From Paenibacillus andongensis (lineage in GTDB: Bacteria > Bacillota > Bacilli > Paenibacillales > NBRC-103111), in NCBI RefSeq assembly GCF_025369935.1, contig NZ_CP104467.1:6579001-6643000 (forward strand): a stretch of DNA of 64,000 nt, in the 5' to 3' direction. This document shows, in pieces, positions 34,677 to 44,128 of this stretch; position 1 is the stretch's first letter; each line of letters starts with the position of its first letter. The translations under genes and the position numbers were made by a program. The notes beneath the pieces were generated by a model. It saw only the letters and a list, made by a program, of their open reading frames with translations, had not been told where the DNA came from and searched no databases.

Positions 34677-34976
34677 TCAATTGATTAATACTATAATTTC
34701 ATCTAAAATCCCCAAATTATTCATTACATATTCTCTAGTGTTAAACTTAAGATTTGGATTTTTTCCTTCATACCACCCAATTTGAATGTAATGTAAGTTC
34801 ACTCCAAGTATGTTCATAAAATCTGAGTACTCTAAATTAATATCAAAATGCCTTCCATTTCTAAGAGCACTTTGGAAATTTGAAATAATGAAATCGTCTT
34901 GTCTTTCTATATATACAATTATGTTCACATTGTAATTCTTAAGATTTTTTTCAGAGATACGATATGGTTTTTTCAA
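34677..34976 (-). pseudogene. Probable remnant of a larger glycan-related protein
   Basis: A 99-residue frame whose middle (VYIERQDDFIISNFQSALRN) resembles the RRQD-type segment of sulfotransferase/polysaccharide proteins, and whose end (YIQIGWYEGKNPNLKFNTRE) resembles the xxGWxEGRNPxxxFD repeat of some glycosyltransferases. No good RBS is present, and no continuation is seen upstream up to 35437. I read it as the decayed middle or tail of a gene rather than a complete small gene. Confidence 0.5.
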
Positions 34977-35437
34977 CTAATGAAGAAAAGCCCTCGCTGG
35001 AAACTAGTACATAGTTCTCAGTGGCGTTTTCTATATCACTAATAAACTCTCCTATTATATTTTTACATATATGTTAATTGAAATCTTTATGCATTAAAAA
35101 ATTGCCCCCAGTAATCGCTGTCACTAGAGGCAGGTGTTGATTCCACAATACGCAGCTTTTATTTTCATCAACAGGATAGTGAACTCATTAGTCCTGTATC
35201 CTCAACTCTAATACGAAAAAATGCGATTGACCTATTTTCGAGAACAGTAAGTCAATCGCATTTTAATAAGTAAAGTTATGATTATTAAGTTTTTAATATA
35301 ACTTTTGTTAAACAAACCGATAAAATCAAGCCTTTTTGCCCAATTCTAAACACGTTGCATTAGTACCACCGACTCCACATGTGCTGAGTAGTTAGAATCA
35401 ACATTATTAGCATTTGAGATTAATCTCTATAATTTTT
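34977..35437. other. Gene-free gap with one terminator
   Basis: AT-rich sequence with no supported ORF; only the hairpin at 35215-35265 stands out. The gap together with the remnant beside it suggests loss of a gene here. Confidence 0.5.
35215..35265. terminator. Bidirectional terminator
   Basis: AAAATGCGATTGAC and GTCAATCGCATTTT are perfect arms of a long stem with a 19-nt loop. A-run and T-run on opposite ends allow function on both strands. It separates the 35438-38999 gene group from the BKACE/DegT group. Confidence 0.85.
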
Positions 35438-36373
35438 TTATTTTGTAATAAGCTTTGCAGCCATCTCGAAGTCAAAAGATTTTAAATAACTTTCTCCTTT
35501 TTCAGGAACAAAATTTCCTTTTCTGTAATCCTTTAATAGTAACGCAGTGTCACTGATTGATAACATTTTCAGGTTCGGCAGACCTTCAAAATGTCTTCTG
35601 TGTTCGGATTCAGCAAAACAACCGTCTAGCATATTTATTGTGAATCTTCCTGATAACGATGATTCAATATTTACTGATGTTAACCCATTTGTAAGCATGA
35701 TTTCTCCATGATCAATTAACTCAAAAATGTTTCTTTCTGAATTAGTTATATCTACATGACATGCTTTCAGATTTGATACATAACCCATATAATCACCGAT
35801 ATCAGGAAGTTTAACAATTGCTCCTTCATTCCAGACTGGAGAAAAGGTTTTGAAAGCAAAATCAACATCTTTATAGTACCCAAAATCCGAAAGTCCATGA
35901 TAAACAATGTTTTTATTTCCATTACCTATATCTTTGGCCTTTTTTATCCATCCCACATTATAGACATCTCTTCCTTCACATGAAAGATGCGCATAGCCGT
36001 CTAAAGGAAATAAAATCAATTCAAAAATGGATTTAAGCCACGGCAAATCGTTATTATGGATAAGAGTTGCAAGGTCATGAGGATAATGTACAGTTTTAAC
36101 TGGTTTCAAAATGTCTATAGCTTCAAGTACTGTTGTCAGCCCATTAATGCTGTAATCATAAGTCCTTTTATAGTAATCGTAATCTAAAAAAACATGCGCG
36201 GATGTTATAAAAACAACATTATCATTTTTAAATCTAAGCATATCTTCTCTAATATTTTTGCTGGTGTTGTTAGTTATTTCCACACAGGAATAACCCATAT
36301 CTTTCATATATCTATATAAGGGATTCAACACATATTCACTTGAAATACCAAAAAAGATGTACGTTTTATTCAT
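35438..36373 (-). CDS. Unknown protein, possibly GT-B-like transferase
   Basis: The ATG at 36373 has GAGAGGA 6 nt upstream and gives 311 residues; an earlier in-frame start would overlap the upstream gene extensively. The start MNKTYIFFGISSEYVLNPLY looks like a Rossmann beta-alpha unit, with HYPHDLATLIHN and EGRDVYNVGWIKKAK later, vaguely like CDP-glycerol glycerophosphotransferase or GT-B enzymes. No catalytic signature is clear. It overlaps the upstream gene by 8 bp, so both are cotranslated with the group down from the CoaD-like gene. Confidence 0.6.
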   Translation of the reverse strand: MNKTYIFFGISSEYVLNPLYRYMKDMGYSCVEITNNTSKNIREDMLRFKNDNVVFITSAHVFLDYDYYKRTYDYSINGLTTVLEAIDILKPVKTVHYPHDLATLIHNNDLPWLKSIFELILFPLDGYAHLSCEGRDVYNVGWIKKAKDIGNGNKNIVYHGLSDFGYYKDVDFAFKTFSPVWNEGAIVKLPDIGDYMGYVSNLKACHVDITNSERNIFELIDHGEIMLTNGLTSVNIESSLSGRFTINMLDGCFAESEHRRHFEGLPNLKMLSISDTALLLKDYRKGNFVPEKGESYLKSFDFEMAAKLITK

Positions 36374-37763
36374 AATTATCCTCTCTTTCGGATTCCAAGC
36401 GATATGCCCTGTACAGTGTAATTTCGTCTTTAGATTCGTAATACTCTGAGACTTGACCTTGCATCTGATATCCAGAAGGATAAAGATATTTTGAAATGGG
36501 AAGATCCTTAGAGAAGAACCCATGATTTCTATAAACTTTGGCACTAACTTCATAGAATCCACTTTTATGAAGAGTGTTTCTAATATAATCGTCATTCAGA
36601 TACACGGGATATGTGCAATTTAGCGCAGTTTGAGAGATGTCATTTCCATGAACCCTGCAATTGAAATTTGATATATTAAAGGAAAGTTTCCTTTTGTCAA
36701 CTCCTGGAACTACAATATCACCATAAAAATCAAAGAAAATTGAGTTTTCGCCAGGATTTAATATTAGTTTTATTTTTATATTTGCTGGATTGGATAAGTC
36801 ATAACACTGCTGAACGAAGGATCCGCGTATATACAAATCTCCATGCCCGCACAATGCGTAAGAAGTACAGCTGATTTCTGCTTCTACAGAGCATTGCGTA
36901 GTATTATAAAGCTTAATTAATGCCTTTTTACTATCTCCCTCTGCCCATCTAGCATACGTTTCATCATGTTTTTCAGAAAAAGAAAAGCCCTCCCAAACAA
37001 CGCAAATCGGGTCTTTCGAGGTTCTGACAGGAAGGTATAAGTTTCCTTTTATTTTCTGACCCATCTCAAATAAAAATTCCTGGCTCAATAGAATAAGTGT
37101 AGATAGATTTATATTAGAAATGATTATATTATCTACACCGGTCACATCTTCTATAAGTGTTGTAATATTAGGTTTTAAAGCTTTAACTTCAGGAAGATTA
37201 TTTGTGTTTGCATAATTATTAAATACATAAGAATAGTTACCTACAACTGCTGTCTTGTCCTTTGCTAGTGCATACAAGATTTCTGTAGGTAATATATGAT
37301 AAGAATCATATTCTTCATCCTTATTATTTATCGATGATATTAGATTTGATTGCATAGATTCGCATCCTGGCATTGGCTTCAGGTTGTGCTGTTTGATATT
37401 GATGATGTCCAAATCACGCAAAAGGGATTCTTTTAAAAGAAATAAAGAGTTATCGATCTTGTGTTTATTTTCCTCTAATAGTTCAGCCCTACTTAATTCA
37501 ACGACACTATGTATCGAATCCATTTTTTCCAAATAAATCTGTTCCTTATTTTCCAGTATGTTGGATAGTTTTATTTCTAAATCAGTCATAATCTTACTAT
37601 GTAATGAATCCAACTTTTTCAAATTATTCTGTTCGTTGTTTTCCAGTATGTTAGATAGTTTAATTTCCAAATCAGTCATAATTCTAGGTAGTCTATATAA
37701 GTTTAAACACATGGACACTATCCGACCTATAACAGGCATTTTAATAATCTTGCTGAATGGCAT
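36366..37763 (-). CDS. Unknown protein with N-terminal coiled coil and internal duplication
   Basis: This 465-residue protein begins with a short hydrophobic region, then a coiled coil containing two near-identical 27-residue units (core IMTDLEIKLSNILEN at about residues 28 and 58), then further helices to about 130. The rest (150-440) seems to be an alpha/beta segment followed by beta-rich domains with carbohydrate-binding-like features (SIFFDFYGDIVVPGVDKRKL). No family is recognised. It is coupled to the following unknown gene. A role in surface-glycan modification is only implied by context. Confidence 0.6.
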   Translation of the reverse strand: MPFSKIIKMPVIGRIVSMCLNLYRLPRIMTDLEIKLSNILENNEQNNLKKLDSLHSKIMTDLEIKLSNILENKEQIYLEKMDSIHSVVELSRAELLEENKHKIDNSLFLLKESLLRDLDIINIKQHNLKPMPGCESMQSNLISSINNKDEEYDSYHILPTEILYALAKDKTAVVGNYSYVFNNYANTNNLPEVKALKPNITTLIEDVTGVDNIIISNINLSTLILLSQEFLFEMGQKIKGNLYLPVRTSKDPICVVWEGFSFSEKHDETYARWAEGDSKKALIKLYNTTQCSVEAEISCTSYALCGHGDLYIRGSFVQQCYDLSNPANIKIKLILNPGENSIFFDFYGDIVVPGVDKRKLSFNISNFNCRVHGNDISQTALNCTYPVYLNDDYIRNTLHKSGFYEVSAKVYRNHGFFSKDLPISKYLYPSGYQMQGQVSEYYESKDEITLYRAYRLESEREDNYE

Positions 37764-37842
37764 AACAATTTCCTCTTTAATTCTATAATTTTATTTAACG
37801 CATATTGGTTTATAATTATATTCACCTATAACTCTAGCGCGT

Positions 37843-38514
37843 TTACTGGCACAATATCCAAGTAAATACACAGCAAACCGCGGGTATTGTAAGGTTATCA
37901 AATCCTCTTACAGAAACTGCTTCAGTTACTGTGGCAATACTACTTATAATTATGCAAAAAACCAATCTATCCAAAGGAACCCCAATAATGTACGAATATA
38001 AAATACACAATAGAAATGTTGTAAAGAACATAGATAAAGAACCGGCAAGAGTTTTTACATGGCTTCCGAAACGATATTCGCCAAATTTAAACTTGCTCCC
38101 GATTAGTGCGGCAGCTGCATCACCGAAAGATAATGCCAAAATTGCAAATCCAGCCAAATATTCATTCTTGAATATAAAGTACTGAAAAAAAACGACAACA
38201 ACAATACTTAAAGGAGACACAATGTATGAAAATTTGAACAACCCAACCTCGCTCTCTCTTTCAACATCCGAAAGAAAAGATGGTGGTTCTTTCATTAAGG
38301 CAAAAATAGTTCCGACAATTACATAAAATGCAGGAATCGCAACAGCGTACCAGAAATTATCAAATAGGAATAGTGAGAGAAACCACCAAGAATGAACTAA
38401 CATATGTGTAAGTTTTCGTCCTAATTCACGATTTCTCTTCGTAATAGGGTTCAAAAGCATTGGGATGCCAATCCAGTACAGCATTGAAAATAATTCCTTC
38501 AAAATTATCATCAT
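37843..38514 (-). CDS. Polyprenol/phytol kinase-like membrane protein (dolichol kinase family)
   Basis: A 223-residue protein with about six membrane helices. RELGRKLTHM near residue 30, FGDAAAALIGSKFG-type motif near 130, KTLAGSLSMF near 152 and a final SVRGFDNLTIPAV match the VTE5/dolichol-kinase/CTP:diacylglycerol kinase family, often labelled phosphatidate cytidylyltransferase. Members use CTP to phosphorylate a lipid alcohol. It overlaps the CoaD-like gene by 4 bp (ATGA). A role in making or recycling a polyprenyl phosphate carrier for the glycan is an attractive inference. Confidence 0.8.
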   Translation of the reverse strand: MMIILKELFSMLYWIGIPMLLNPITKRNRELGRKLTHMLVHSWWFLSLFLFDNFWYAVAIPAFYVIVGTIFALMKEPPSFLSDVERESEVGLFKFSYIVSPLSIVVVVFFQYFIFKNEYLAGFAILALSFGDAAAALIGSKFKFGEYRFGSHVKTLAGSLSMFFTTFLLCILYSYIIGVPLDRLVFCIIISSIATVTEAVSVRGFDNLTIPAVCCVFTWILCQ

Positions 38515-38999
38515 ACAACCTCACTCATTAATTTTTTCTTTAACATCTCAAAGCCTAAAGGTGACAGGTTGTCTCTGGCAAATTGTTCATTGTTAAAGAA
38601 GTTGCTGACAATATTTGTGGATGTAACAACTGCTAAGTCGTCTTGAATTTTCAAAAAGTCATTTTTCTCGAATAATTCTTCGCAATTGAATTGTTTATAC
38701 TGTTGACGTAATTTATCTATTTCAGATATATCGTTATACCCTTGGATGATTACATCAGACTCCTTAATTAAGTTAATCATCTCAGAAACATCAATCAATA
38801 TTAAGATTTCGCTTGTCTTAAAAATAGATTGAGCAATCAGTAATCGTTCCTTAACACTGAATCTTGAACTATTCTTAAATGGATTGCGATTAATACAAAT
38901 CGTTATTTCTTGATTATACTTTTCTTTTGCAAGCAAATAAGTGTTTAAGTGACCTTTATGCGCAGGATCAAAGCTTCCAGTAAATACAATTTTTTTCAT
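38511..38999 (-). CDS. CoaD/cytidylyltransferase-like nucleotidyltransferase
   Basis: A 162-residue protein with KIVFTGSFDPAHKGHLNTY at its start, the HxGH nucleotide-binding motif of phosphopantetheine adenylyltransferase and glycerol-3-phosphate cytidylyltransferase. The later ISSTR-like signature is replaced by VVTSTNIVSN. Full-length alignment resembles CoaD in size, but a housekeeping coaD would not be expected in a glycan cluster, so the substrate may differ. The ATG at 38999 is preferred because the ATG three codons upstream touches the AAAGG RBS. Overlaps the kinase-like gene by 4 bp. Confidence 0.75.
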   Translation of the reverse strand: MKKIVFTGSFDPAHKGHLNTYLLAKEKYNQEITICINRNPFKNSSRFSVKERLLIAQSIFKTSEILILIDVSEMINLIKESDVIIQGYNDISEIDKLRQQYKQFNCEELFEKNDFLKIQDDLAVVTSTNIVSNFFNNEQFARDNLSPLGFEMLKKKLMSEVV

Positions 39000-39008
39000 T
39001 AATTTCAT

Positions 39009-39475
39009 CCTTTGTTTAGGTCTGTTCTATCAACAATTGACCTTAAGATTTACCCTCAGATTTGTTCAGGCAGAAGATACCTTTGGACACCCCGTCTTCT
39101 GAGACAATATTGGTACAAATACTAGAACATTATCATACTTATAATTATAATTCAATACTAATATTGTAGTATTTTCACAAGCATCATGAAGTAAATTCTC
39201 CAAATAAAATCCATAGTGGAATGCAAGTGAACACTAGTATAGAAGAATTTTGATGTAAAATTATACCTAGTATATTTCTTATATATTCTATTTGAAGAGT
39301 ATTACATGAGCTGGGCAACCTACTGTTGCCGTTGAAAGATAATGCCCAATTGCTGACGGGATTGCCTGTCCGAGAGTTGCTGAATATAATGACCGTATCA
39401 CAGAAAAGGAAATGGATGCTTTCCATAGATGTGAACCTGCGCCAACAGGTTTACGGGATGCATTCCACACTCAAC
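39009..39475. other. Gene-free, probably decayed DNA
   Basis: No frame with an RBS or family features is seen. A plus-strand stretch from about 39320 (KDNAQLLTGLPVRELLNIM...) may be decayed coding sequence joined to the transposon remnant that follows, but I cannot assign it. Confidence 0.4.
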
Positions 39476-39840
39476 ATGGTCATAGTATCGAAGTATGAGC
39501 TGGATGAGAAGTTATCTGGCGTTTTTTGTTCGTTGTGCAGAAGTGGTTCCTTCCCCCTGTTGTGGGGGAGAGCTTAAAATTATCGGGAGCCGGAAGCACT
39601 TAAAAGTGAAGATGGGGAAAGTCGTGTGCTTGTAGTCCGTCGGCTGCGTTGTTCTAAGTGCCGAAACATCCATCATGAGCTTCCGGATTGCATAGTGCCA
39701 TATAAACGGTACGAATCCTCATGTATTGAGGAAGTTGTTCCGGAGCCTGACGCATCAGTTGTAGCAGCAGACGACGCGACCCTTCGGCACCGGAAAACTG
39801 GTTCAGGGGGCTCTGCACATATTTCCTCGTGTTCCTCACA
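39476..39840 (+). pseudogene. Broken DUF6431-type transposon-associated zinc-finger gene
   Basis: The ATG at 39476 opens MVIVSKYELDEKLSGVFCSL but the frame is lost within 35 codons. A shifted frame resumes with LRCSKCRNIHHELPDCIVPY and AADDATLRHR, the pattern I know from DUF6431 proteins that precede Mu/IS481-like transposases in Bacillales. Cysteines of the zinc ribbon are partly lost. Decayed insertion sequence. Confidence 0.7.
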
Positions 39841-40059
39841 TCCATTTTTGCTCTTCGCTTTTATCAGATCCCTGTGGAGGACCCGTCCTTCCCTTCGCAG
39901 TCTGCACATCAACGAATCGGGCACTACGTCGGTGATGCCTCCGGCTGACTAACACGAATTGACCGTCCCGTTTTAATTCAAGATTGTGGGTACATACCGG
40001 TTCTGCATTCTTGTCCACCAGACTCATTTTGAAGTCTACCAAGTGAGGTGCAAGATAAA

Positions 40060-40850
40060 TGAAAGATAAATAGAAAGTTGAGGCCATCGCTATAGAACGT
40101 GTGCAGCTGTTGTCTCCTCTATTCGCGGAGGGACCTGACCCCGCCAAGGCCAGGGAACTCAAAATGAGGATTTGCGATAAGACTGGTCTCTCCGAGCGGA
40201 CGCTTCGCCGGTACTTGGCGAAGTATCGTGAAGAGGACTTTGGTGGATCGTAAATGACGTCAACCGTCGGAAGCGACGATCCCACCGGAGGTGCTGGATC
40301 AAGCCAGTTTACTTCAACGTGGAGTGCCCGGTCGGAGCGTTGAGCAGCTCATTCAGATTCTCAACCGGGAAGGCCGCATTACACCCGGCAAGATCAAACG
40401 CAGCACACTCCAAGAAAGCTAGCACAGTGCGGTTACATAAGCGTCATATGCGCATGTACGCTGAATCTGAGTCGCCGTTCGACGGTTTCAACAACACCAT
40501 CGCAATCGTCTTTGGCATTCAGATCTTAAATATTGCCCGTATTTGCCCATTGGCCCGGGCGGCTCAATGAAGCAAGTATTTCTCGTCACGTTCATCGACG
40601 ATGCCACGCGTTTTGTGCTCCATGGCTAGTTCTACCCGGTCATGGATAAGACCATCGTGGAGGACTGCTTCCGTAGATCTATCCAGAAGTTCGGCGTTCC
40701 CGAGTCGGTTTACTTCGTCAACGGCAAGCAATACCGAACCAAATAGATGACATGCGCGTGTTCCAAACTTGGGATTCGGTCGCTCTTTGCCAAACCCTAC
40801 TCGTCAGAATCAACCAGTAAGGTCGAGCGATTCAACCGTTATGAGAGAGA
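40060..40850 (+). pseudogene. Decayed Mu/rve-type (DDE) transposase
   Basis: From about 40085 the plus strand encodes a helix-turn-helix segment (AIERVQLLSPLFAEG, then KTGLSERTLRRYLAKYREE) that stops at a TAA. Further fragments in other frames keep HMRMYAES, then GGSMKQVFLVTFIDDATRFVLH (the integrase-core DD region) and KPYSSESTSKVERFNR. Several frameshifts and stops make it non-functional. It follows the DUF6431 remnant, so both formed one insertion element. Confidence 0.8.
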
Positions 40851-40937
40851 ATGTACTAATTAGAAAAACAGAAAAACCGCTAACCCAACATGAGTTGTTA
40901 CTCTTCATGCTGAGTTGAGGTTAAAAACCATGGATTT

Positions 40938-41786
40938 TTAATTATTTTCTTCCAGCTCCCTTAAAAAAGCCTTAAGCCCTTCCCGCCAAGTTCTTAAATC
41001 TTCAAAGCCATTCGCACGAATCGCCTCGTGCTCCATCGCTGAGTTCCGTGGACGTGGAGCGGGCCGTGGAAATTCTTCCGTAGTACATGGTTCTACTTTA
41101 ATTGTAATGTCATTTTCTTCAAAAATGGCACAAGCAAAGTCATACCATGAACAAACACCCGAGTTTGAAGCATGATAAATGCCATAACGTTCTGTTTGAA
41201 TGAGTTTATCAAGAAAAAGGACAAGATCGACTGTGTAAGTAGGTGAACCGAATTGATCGCTTACAACTTTTATTGAATCTCTTGTTTTAGCTAACTGTAA
41301 CATCGTTTTCACGAAATTATTACCATGCATACCATATACCCAAGAAGTTCTTACAATAAAATGCTTAGTTGATAGAGATAGTACATGTTGTTCCCCTGCT
41401 CTTTTTGACTTCCCATAGACACTCTGAGGATTCGTCTCATCATCTTCAACGTAAGCACTCTTAGCCGTACCATCGAATACATAATCCGTGCTAATATAGC
41501 AAAATATCGCCCCAATACTCTCTGCAGCAACTGCGAGATTTTTTGTTCCATCGGCATTAACACTATAGGTCAATTCCTCTTCCGTCTCAGCAAGATCAAC
41601 AGCTGTATACGCAGCACTATGAATAACAACATCTGGCTTTAACTCTTTGAGAACCTCTAGACATTGACTCTCATTTGTAATATCTAGCTGCTCTCTTCCC
41701 AGACCATGAACCTCATGCTTTGCTCCTAGCAGCTTTACTACATCTTGCCCAAGTTGACCTTTAGCCCCGGTAACTACTATTCTCAT
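40938..41786 (-). CDS. rfbD: dTDP-4-dehydrorhamnose reductase
   Basis: A 282-residue short-chain reductase making dTDP-L-rhamnose from the 4-keto-L-rhamnose intermediate. It has the NADPH motif GAKGQLGQD, STDYVFDG and the YGKSK catalytic pair near residue 130. It overlaps rfbB by one base and ends the rfbACBD operon. Length is normal. Confidence 0.96.
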   Translation of the reverse strand: MRIVVTGAKGQLGQDVVKLLGAKHEVHGLGREQLDITNESQCLEVLKELKPDVVIHSAAYTAVDLAETEEELTYSVNADGTKNLAVAAESIGAIFCYISTDYVFDGTAKSAYVEDDETNPQSVYGKSKRAGEQHVLSLSTKHFIVRTSWVYGMHGNNFVKTMLQLAKTRDSIKVVSDQFGSPTYTVDLVLFLDKLIQTERYGIYHASNSGVCSWYDFACAIFEENDITIKVEPCTTEEFPRPAPRPRNSAMEHEAIRANGFEDLRTWREGLKAFLRELEENN

Positions 41787-42805
41787 TATCTGGCACCAAG
41801 CCGCGAGCCGTATTGCTCGGCAACATATTTTTGATATTCACCCGTCTGAACTCGTTTCCACCAGTCCTGATTATCCAAGTACCAACGAATTGTTTCATGA
41901 ATACCCGTCTCAAAATTATGCTTAGGCTCCCACCCAAGCTCCTTCGTAATCTTAGTTGCATTAATCCCATAGCGACGGTCATGTCCTGGTCGATCTTTCA
42001 CAAATTGCATCAAAGACTCTGGCTTACCCAGCTCACGAAGAATAGTTTGTATGATTTGAATATTCGTTCTCTCGTTATTACCGCCGATATTGTAAACCTC
42101 ACCGTTGATACCCTTATGTAGAACCAGATCAATCGCGCTGCAGTGATCCTCAACATATAGCCAATCCCTAATATTAAGACCGTCACCATAAACAGGAAGA
42201 GACTTATCATTCAAAGCATTCGCAATCATTAATGGGATTAACTTTTCAGGGAACTGATAAGGACCATAGTTATTGGAACAACGAGTGATGTTAACTGGTA
42301 GTCCAAAAGTTTCGTGATAAGCTCGCACCAAAAGATCAGATCCTGCTTTACTTGCAGAATAAGGGCTGTTCGGAGATAAAGGAGTTTCTTCCGTGAAGAG
42401 ACCTGTTTCACCTAGTGTTCCGTAAACCTCGTCAGTGGAAACATGAACGAATTTCTTAACATCATATTTTCTAGCAGCTTCAAGTAAAACCTGCGTACCT
42501 AGCACGTTCGTCTTCACGAAAACATCCGGTTCCAAAATACTTCGATCCACATGCGATTCCGCGGCGAAATGAACAACCGTATCGACACCCTGTTCGAACA
42601 AGCTGTTTATTAATTCCGGATTTGTGATATCACCTTTGACGAAAGTATTGTGACTGTTCTCTTGAATCGATCTCAGGTTCTCTAAATTTCCGGCATAGGT
42701 CAATGCATCGAGATTGATGATCTCATAGTTTGGATACCGATCTAGCATATAATGAACAAAGTTGCTGCCGATAAACCCGGCTCCGCCAGTTACAAGTATT
42801 TTCAT
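41786..42805 (-). CDS. rfbB: dTDP-glucose 4,6-dehydratase
   Basis: A 339-residue extended SDR with the NAD motif GGAGFIGSNFVHYM, the catalytic STDEVYG near 125, YSASK near 150 and RCSNNYGPYQFPEKLIPL. It converts dTDP-glucose to dTDP-4-keto-6-deoxyglucose. It follows rfbC by 18 bp and overlaps rfbD by one base. Confidence 0.97.
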   Translation of the reverse strand: MKILVTGGAGFIGSNFVHYMLDRYPNYEIINLDALTYAGNLENLRSIQENSHNTFVKGDITNPELINSLFEQGVDTVVHFAAESHVDRSILEPDVFVKTNVLGTQVLLEAARKYDVKKFVHVSTDEVYGTLGETGLFTEETPLSPNSPYSASKAGSDLLVRAYHETFGLPVNITRCSNNYGPYQFPEKLIPLMIANALNDKSLPVYGDGLNIRDWLYVEDHCSAIDLVLHKGINGEVYNIGGNNERTNIQIIQTILRELGKPESLMQFVKDRPGHDRRYGINATKITKELGWEPKHNFETGIHETIRWYLDNQDWWKRVQTGEYQKYVAEQYGSRLGAR

Positions 42806-42823
42806 ATGCGTATTGTTCCCATT

Positions 42824-43369
42824 TTAAAAGTTTATTTCTGCATCTTGAATAAGCGGATGCTTTTGATCTTTATCAGAAAGAATAGGTCTAGATGTTGGCC
42901 AATCAATGCCTAGCGCTGGGTCGCTCCAAAGAATGCCTCTATCGTGTTCATGAGAGTAGTACTCATCCACTTTGTATAGCACCTGAGTATTCGGCACAAT
43001 TGTACAAAAACCATGTGCGAAGCCTTTTGGAACAAGAAGTTGACGCTTATTAGCTTCGCTAAGAATTACACCTACCCATTGACCTAACGTAGGAGAATCC
43101 TTTCTAATGTCTACAGCCACATCATAAATAGCTCCTGATGCTACTCTAACTAGTTTCGTTTGAGATTTTGGATTCAACTGGTAATGAAGTCCTCTCAATA
43201 CTCCGCCTTCCACTGATAAAGAATGATTATCTTGAACAAATAAATGATCAAATCCAAGCTTAGCAAACTTCGCGCTACTATAACTCTCCATAAAGAATCC
43301 CCGATTATCACCAAAGATATCGGGCTCTACAATGTATAATCCTTCTAATTTCGTAGATATAATATTCAT
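42824..43369 (-). CDS. rfbC: dTDP-4-dehydrorhamnose 3,5-epimerase (copy 2)
   Basis: A 181-residue cupin epimerase, closely similar to the copy at 25712-26257 and of equal length. I start at MNIISTKLEGLYI to match copy 1; an ATG four codons earlier directly abuts the AAAGG. It lies 15 bp downstream of rfbA in the dTDP-rhamnose operon. Confidence 0.96.
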   Translation of the reverse strand: MNIISTKLEGLYIVEPDIFGDNRGFFMESYSSAKFAKLGFDHLFVQDNHSLSVEGGVLRGLHYQLNPKSQTKLVRVASGAIYDVAVDIRKDSPTLGQWVGVILSEANKRQLLVPKGFAHGFCTIVPNTQVLYKVDEYYSHEHDRGILWSDPALGIDWPTSRPILSDKDQKHPLIQDAEINF

Positions 43370-43384
43370 AAGGGTAGACATCCT

Positions 43385-44128
43385 TTACATTTTCAGCTTC
43401 CCAAACTCTTCTCCAAATAACAAATCTTTCGTTAATTCGTTTGCTTTGGCTAATGAAGCATGCGTGCCTGCATCTGTCCACCAACCTTGAAGAATGTCGT
43501 AAGTAAGTTCATTCTTCTTAATATATGCGTTATTAACATCTGTAATTTCTAGTTCCCCCCGTCCCGAAGGCTTAAGTGTCTTAACAATTTCAAAAACAGA
43601 GCAGTCATACATATAAATACCGGTTACAGCATAGTTGCTCTTTGGCTTCTGAGGCTTCTCTTCAATAGACACAATTCGTTCTCCGTTAAGTTCTGGAACT
43701 CCATATCTTGATGGGTCCTGAACTTGTTGAATAAGTATTTTGGCTCCTTTTTGTTGTTCTCTAAAGTTATGAACAAAGGATGTAATTGAGTCCGAAAATA
43801 CGTTATCACCCAAGATGACAACCATCTGGTCATCTCCTACAAAGTGATTTGCAAGACCTAAAGCCTGTGCTATTCCACCTGCTTCGTCTTGAACCTTGTA
43901 TGTGAAATAAACTCCCATTTCACTGCCACTTCCAAGCAGGTTGACCACGTCACCCATATGATCCTTACCGGTTACAATCAATATGTCTATAATACCAGCT
44001 TCTTTAAGTTTAACTATTGAATAAAAAATCATTGGGTATTTTCCAACGGGAAGCAAATGTTTGTTTGTTACTTTCGTTAAAGGATATAATCGAGAACCAG
44101 TACCACCTGCTAAAATTACACCTTTCAT
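43385..44128 (-). CDS. rfbA: Glucose-1-phosphate thymidylyltransferase
   Basis: A 247-residue nucleotidyltransferase with the GxGxRxxPxT signature (ILAGGTGSRLYPLT), the metal-binding VVILGDNVFSD and the EEKPQKPKS segment. It is the short type, close to B. subtilis SpsI (246 residues) rather than the 290-residue RmlA. It makes dTDP-glucose for rhamnose synthesis and is first in its operon. Confidence 0.95.
   Translation of the reverse strand: MKGVILAGGTGSRLYPLTKVTNKHLLPVGKYPMIFYSIVKLKEAGIIDILIVTGKDHMGDVVNLLGSGSEMGVYFTYKVQDEAGGIAQALGLANHFVGDDQMVVILGDNVFSDSITSFVHNFREQQKGAKILIQQVQDPSRYGVPELNGERIVSIEEKPQKPKSNYAVTGIYMYDCSVFEIVKTLKPSGRGELEITDVNNAYIKKNELTYDILQGWWTDAGTHASLAKANELTKDLLFGEEFGKLKM

Noticed and set aside
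38511-38999. Housekeeping phosphopantetheine adenylyltransferase (coaD)
   Set aside because: The N-terminal motif fits, but the second signature is altered and the gene is coupled to a lipid-kinase-like gene in a glycan cluster.
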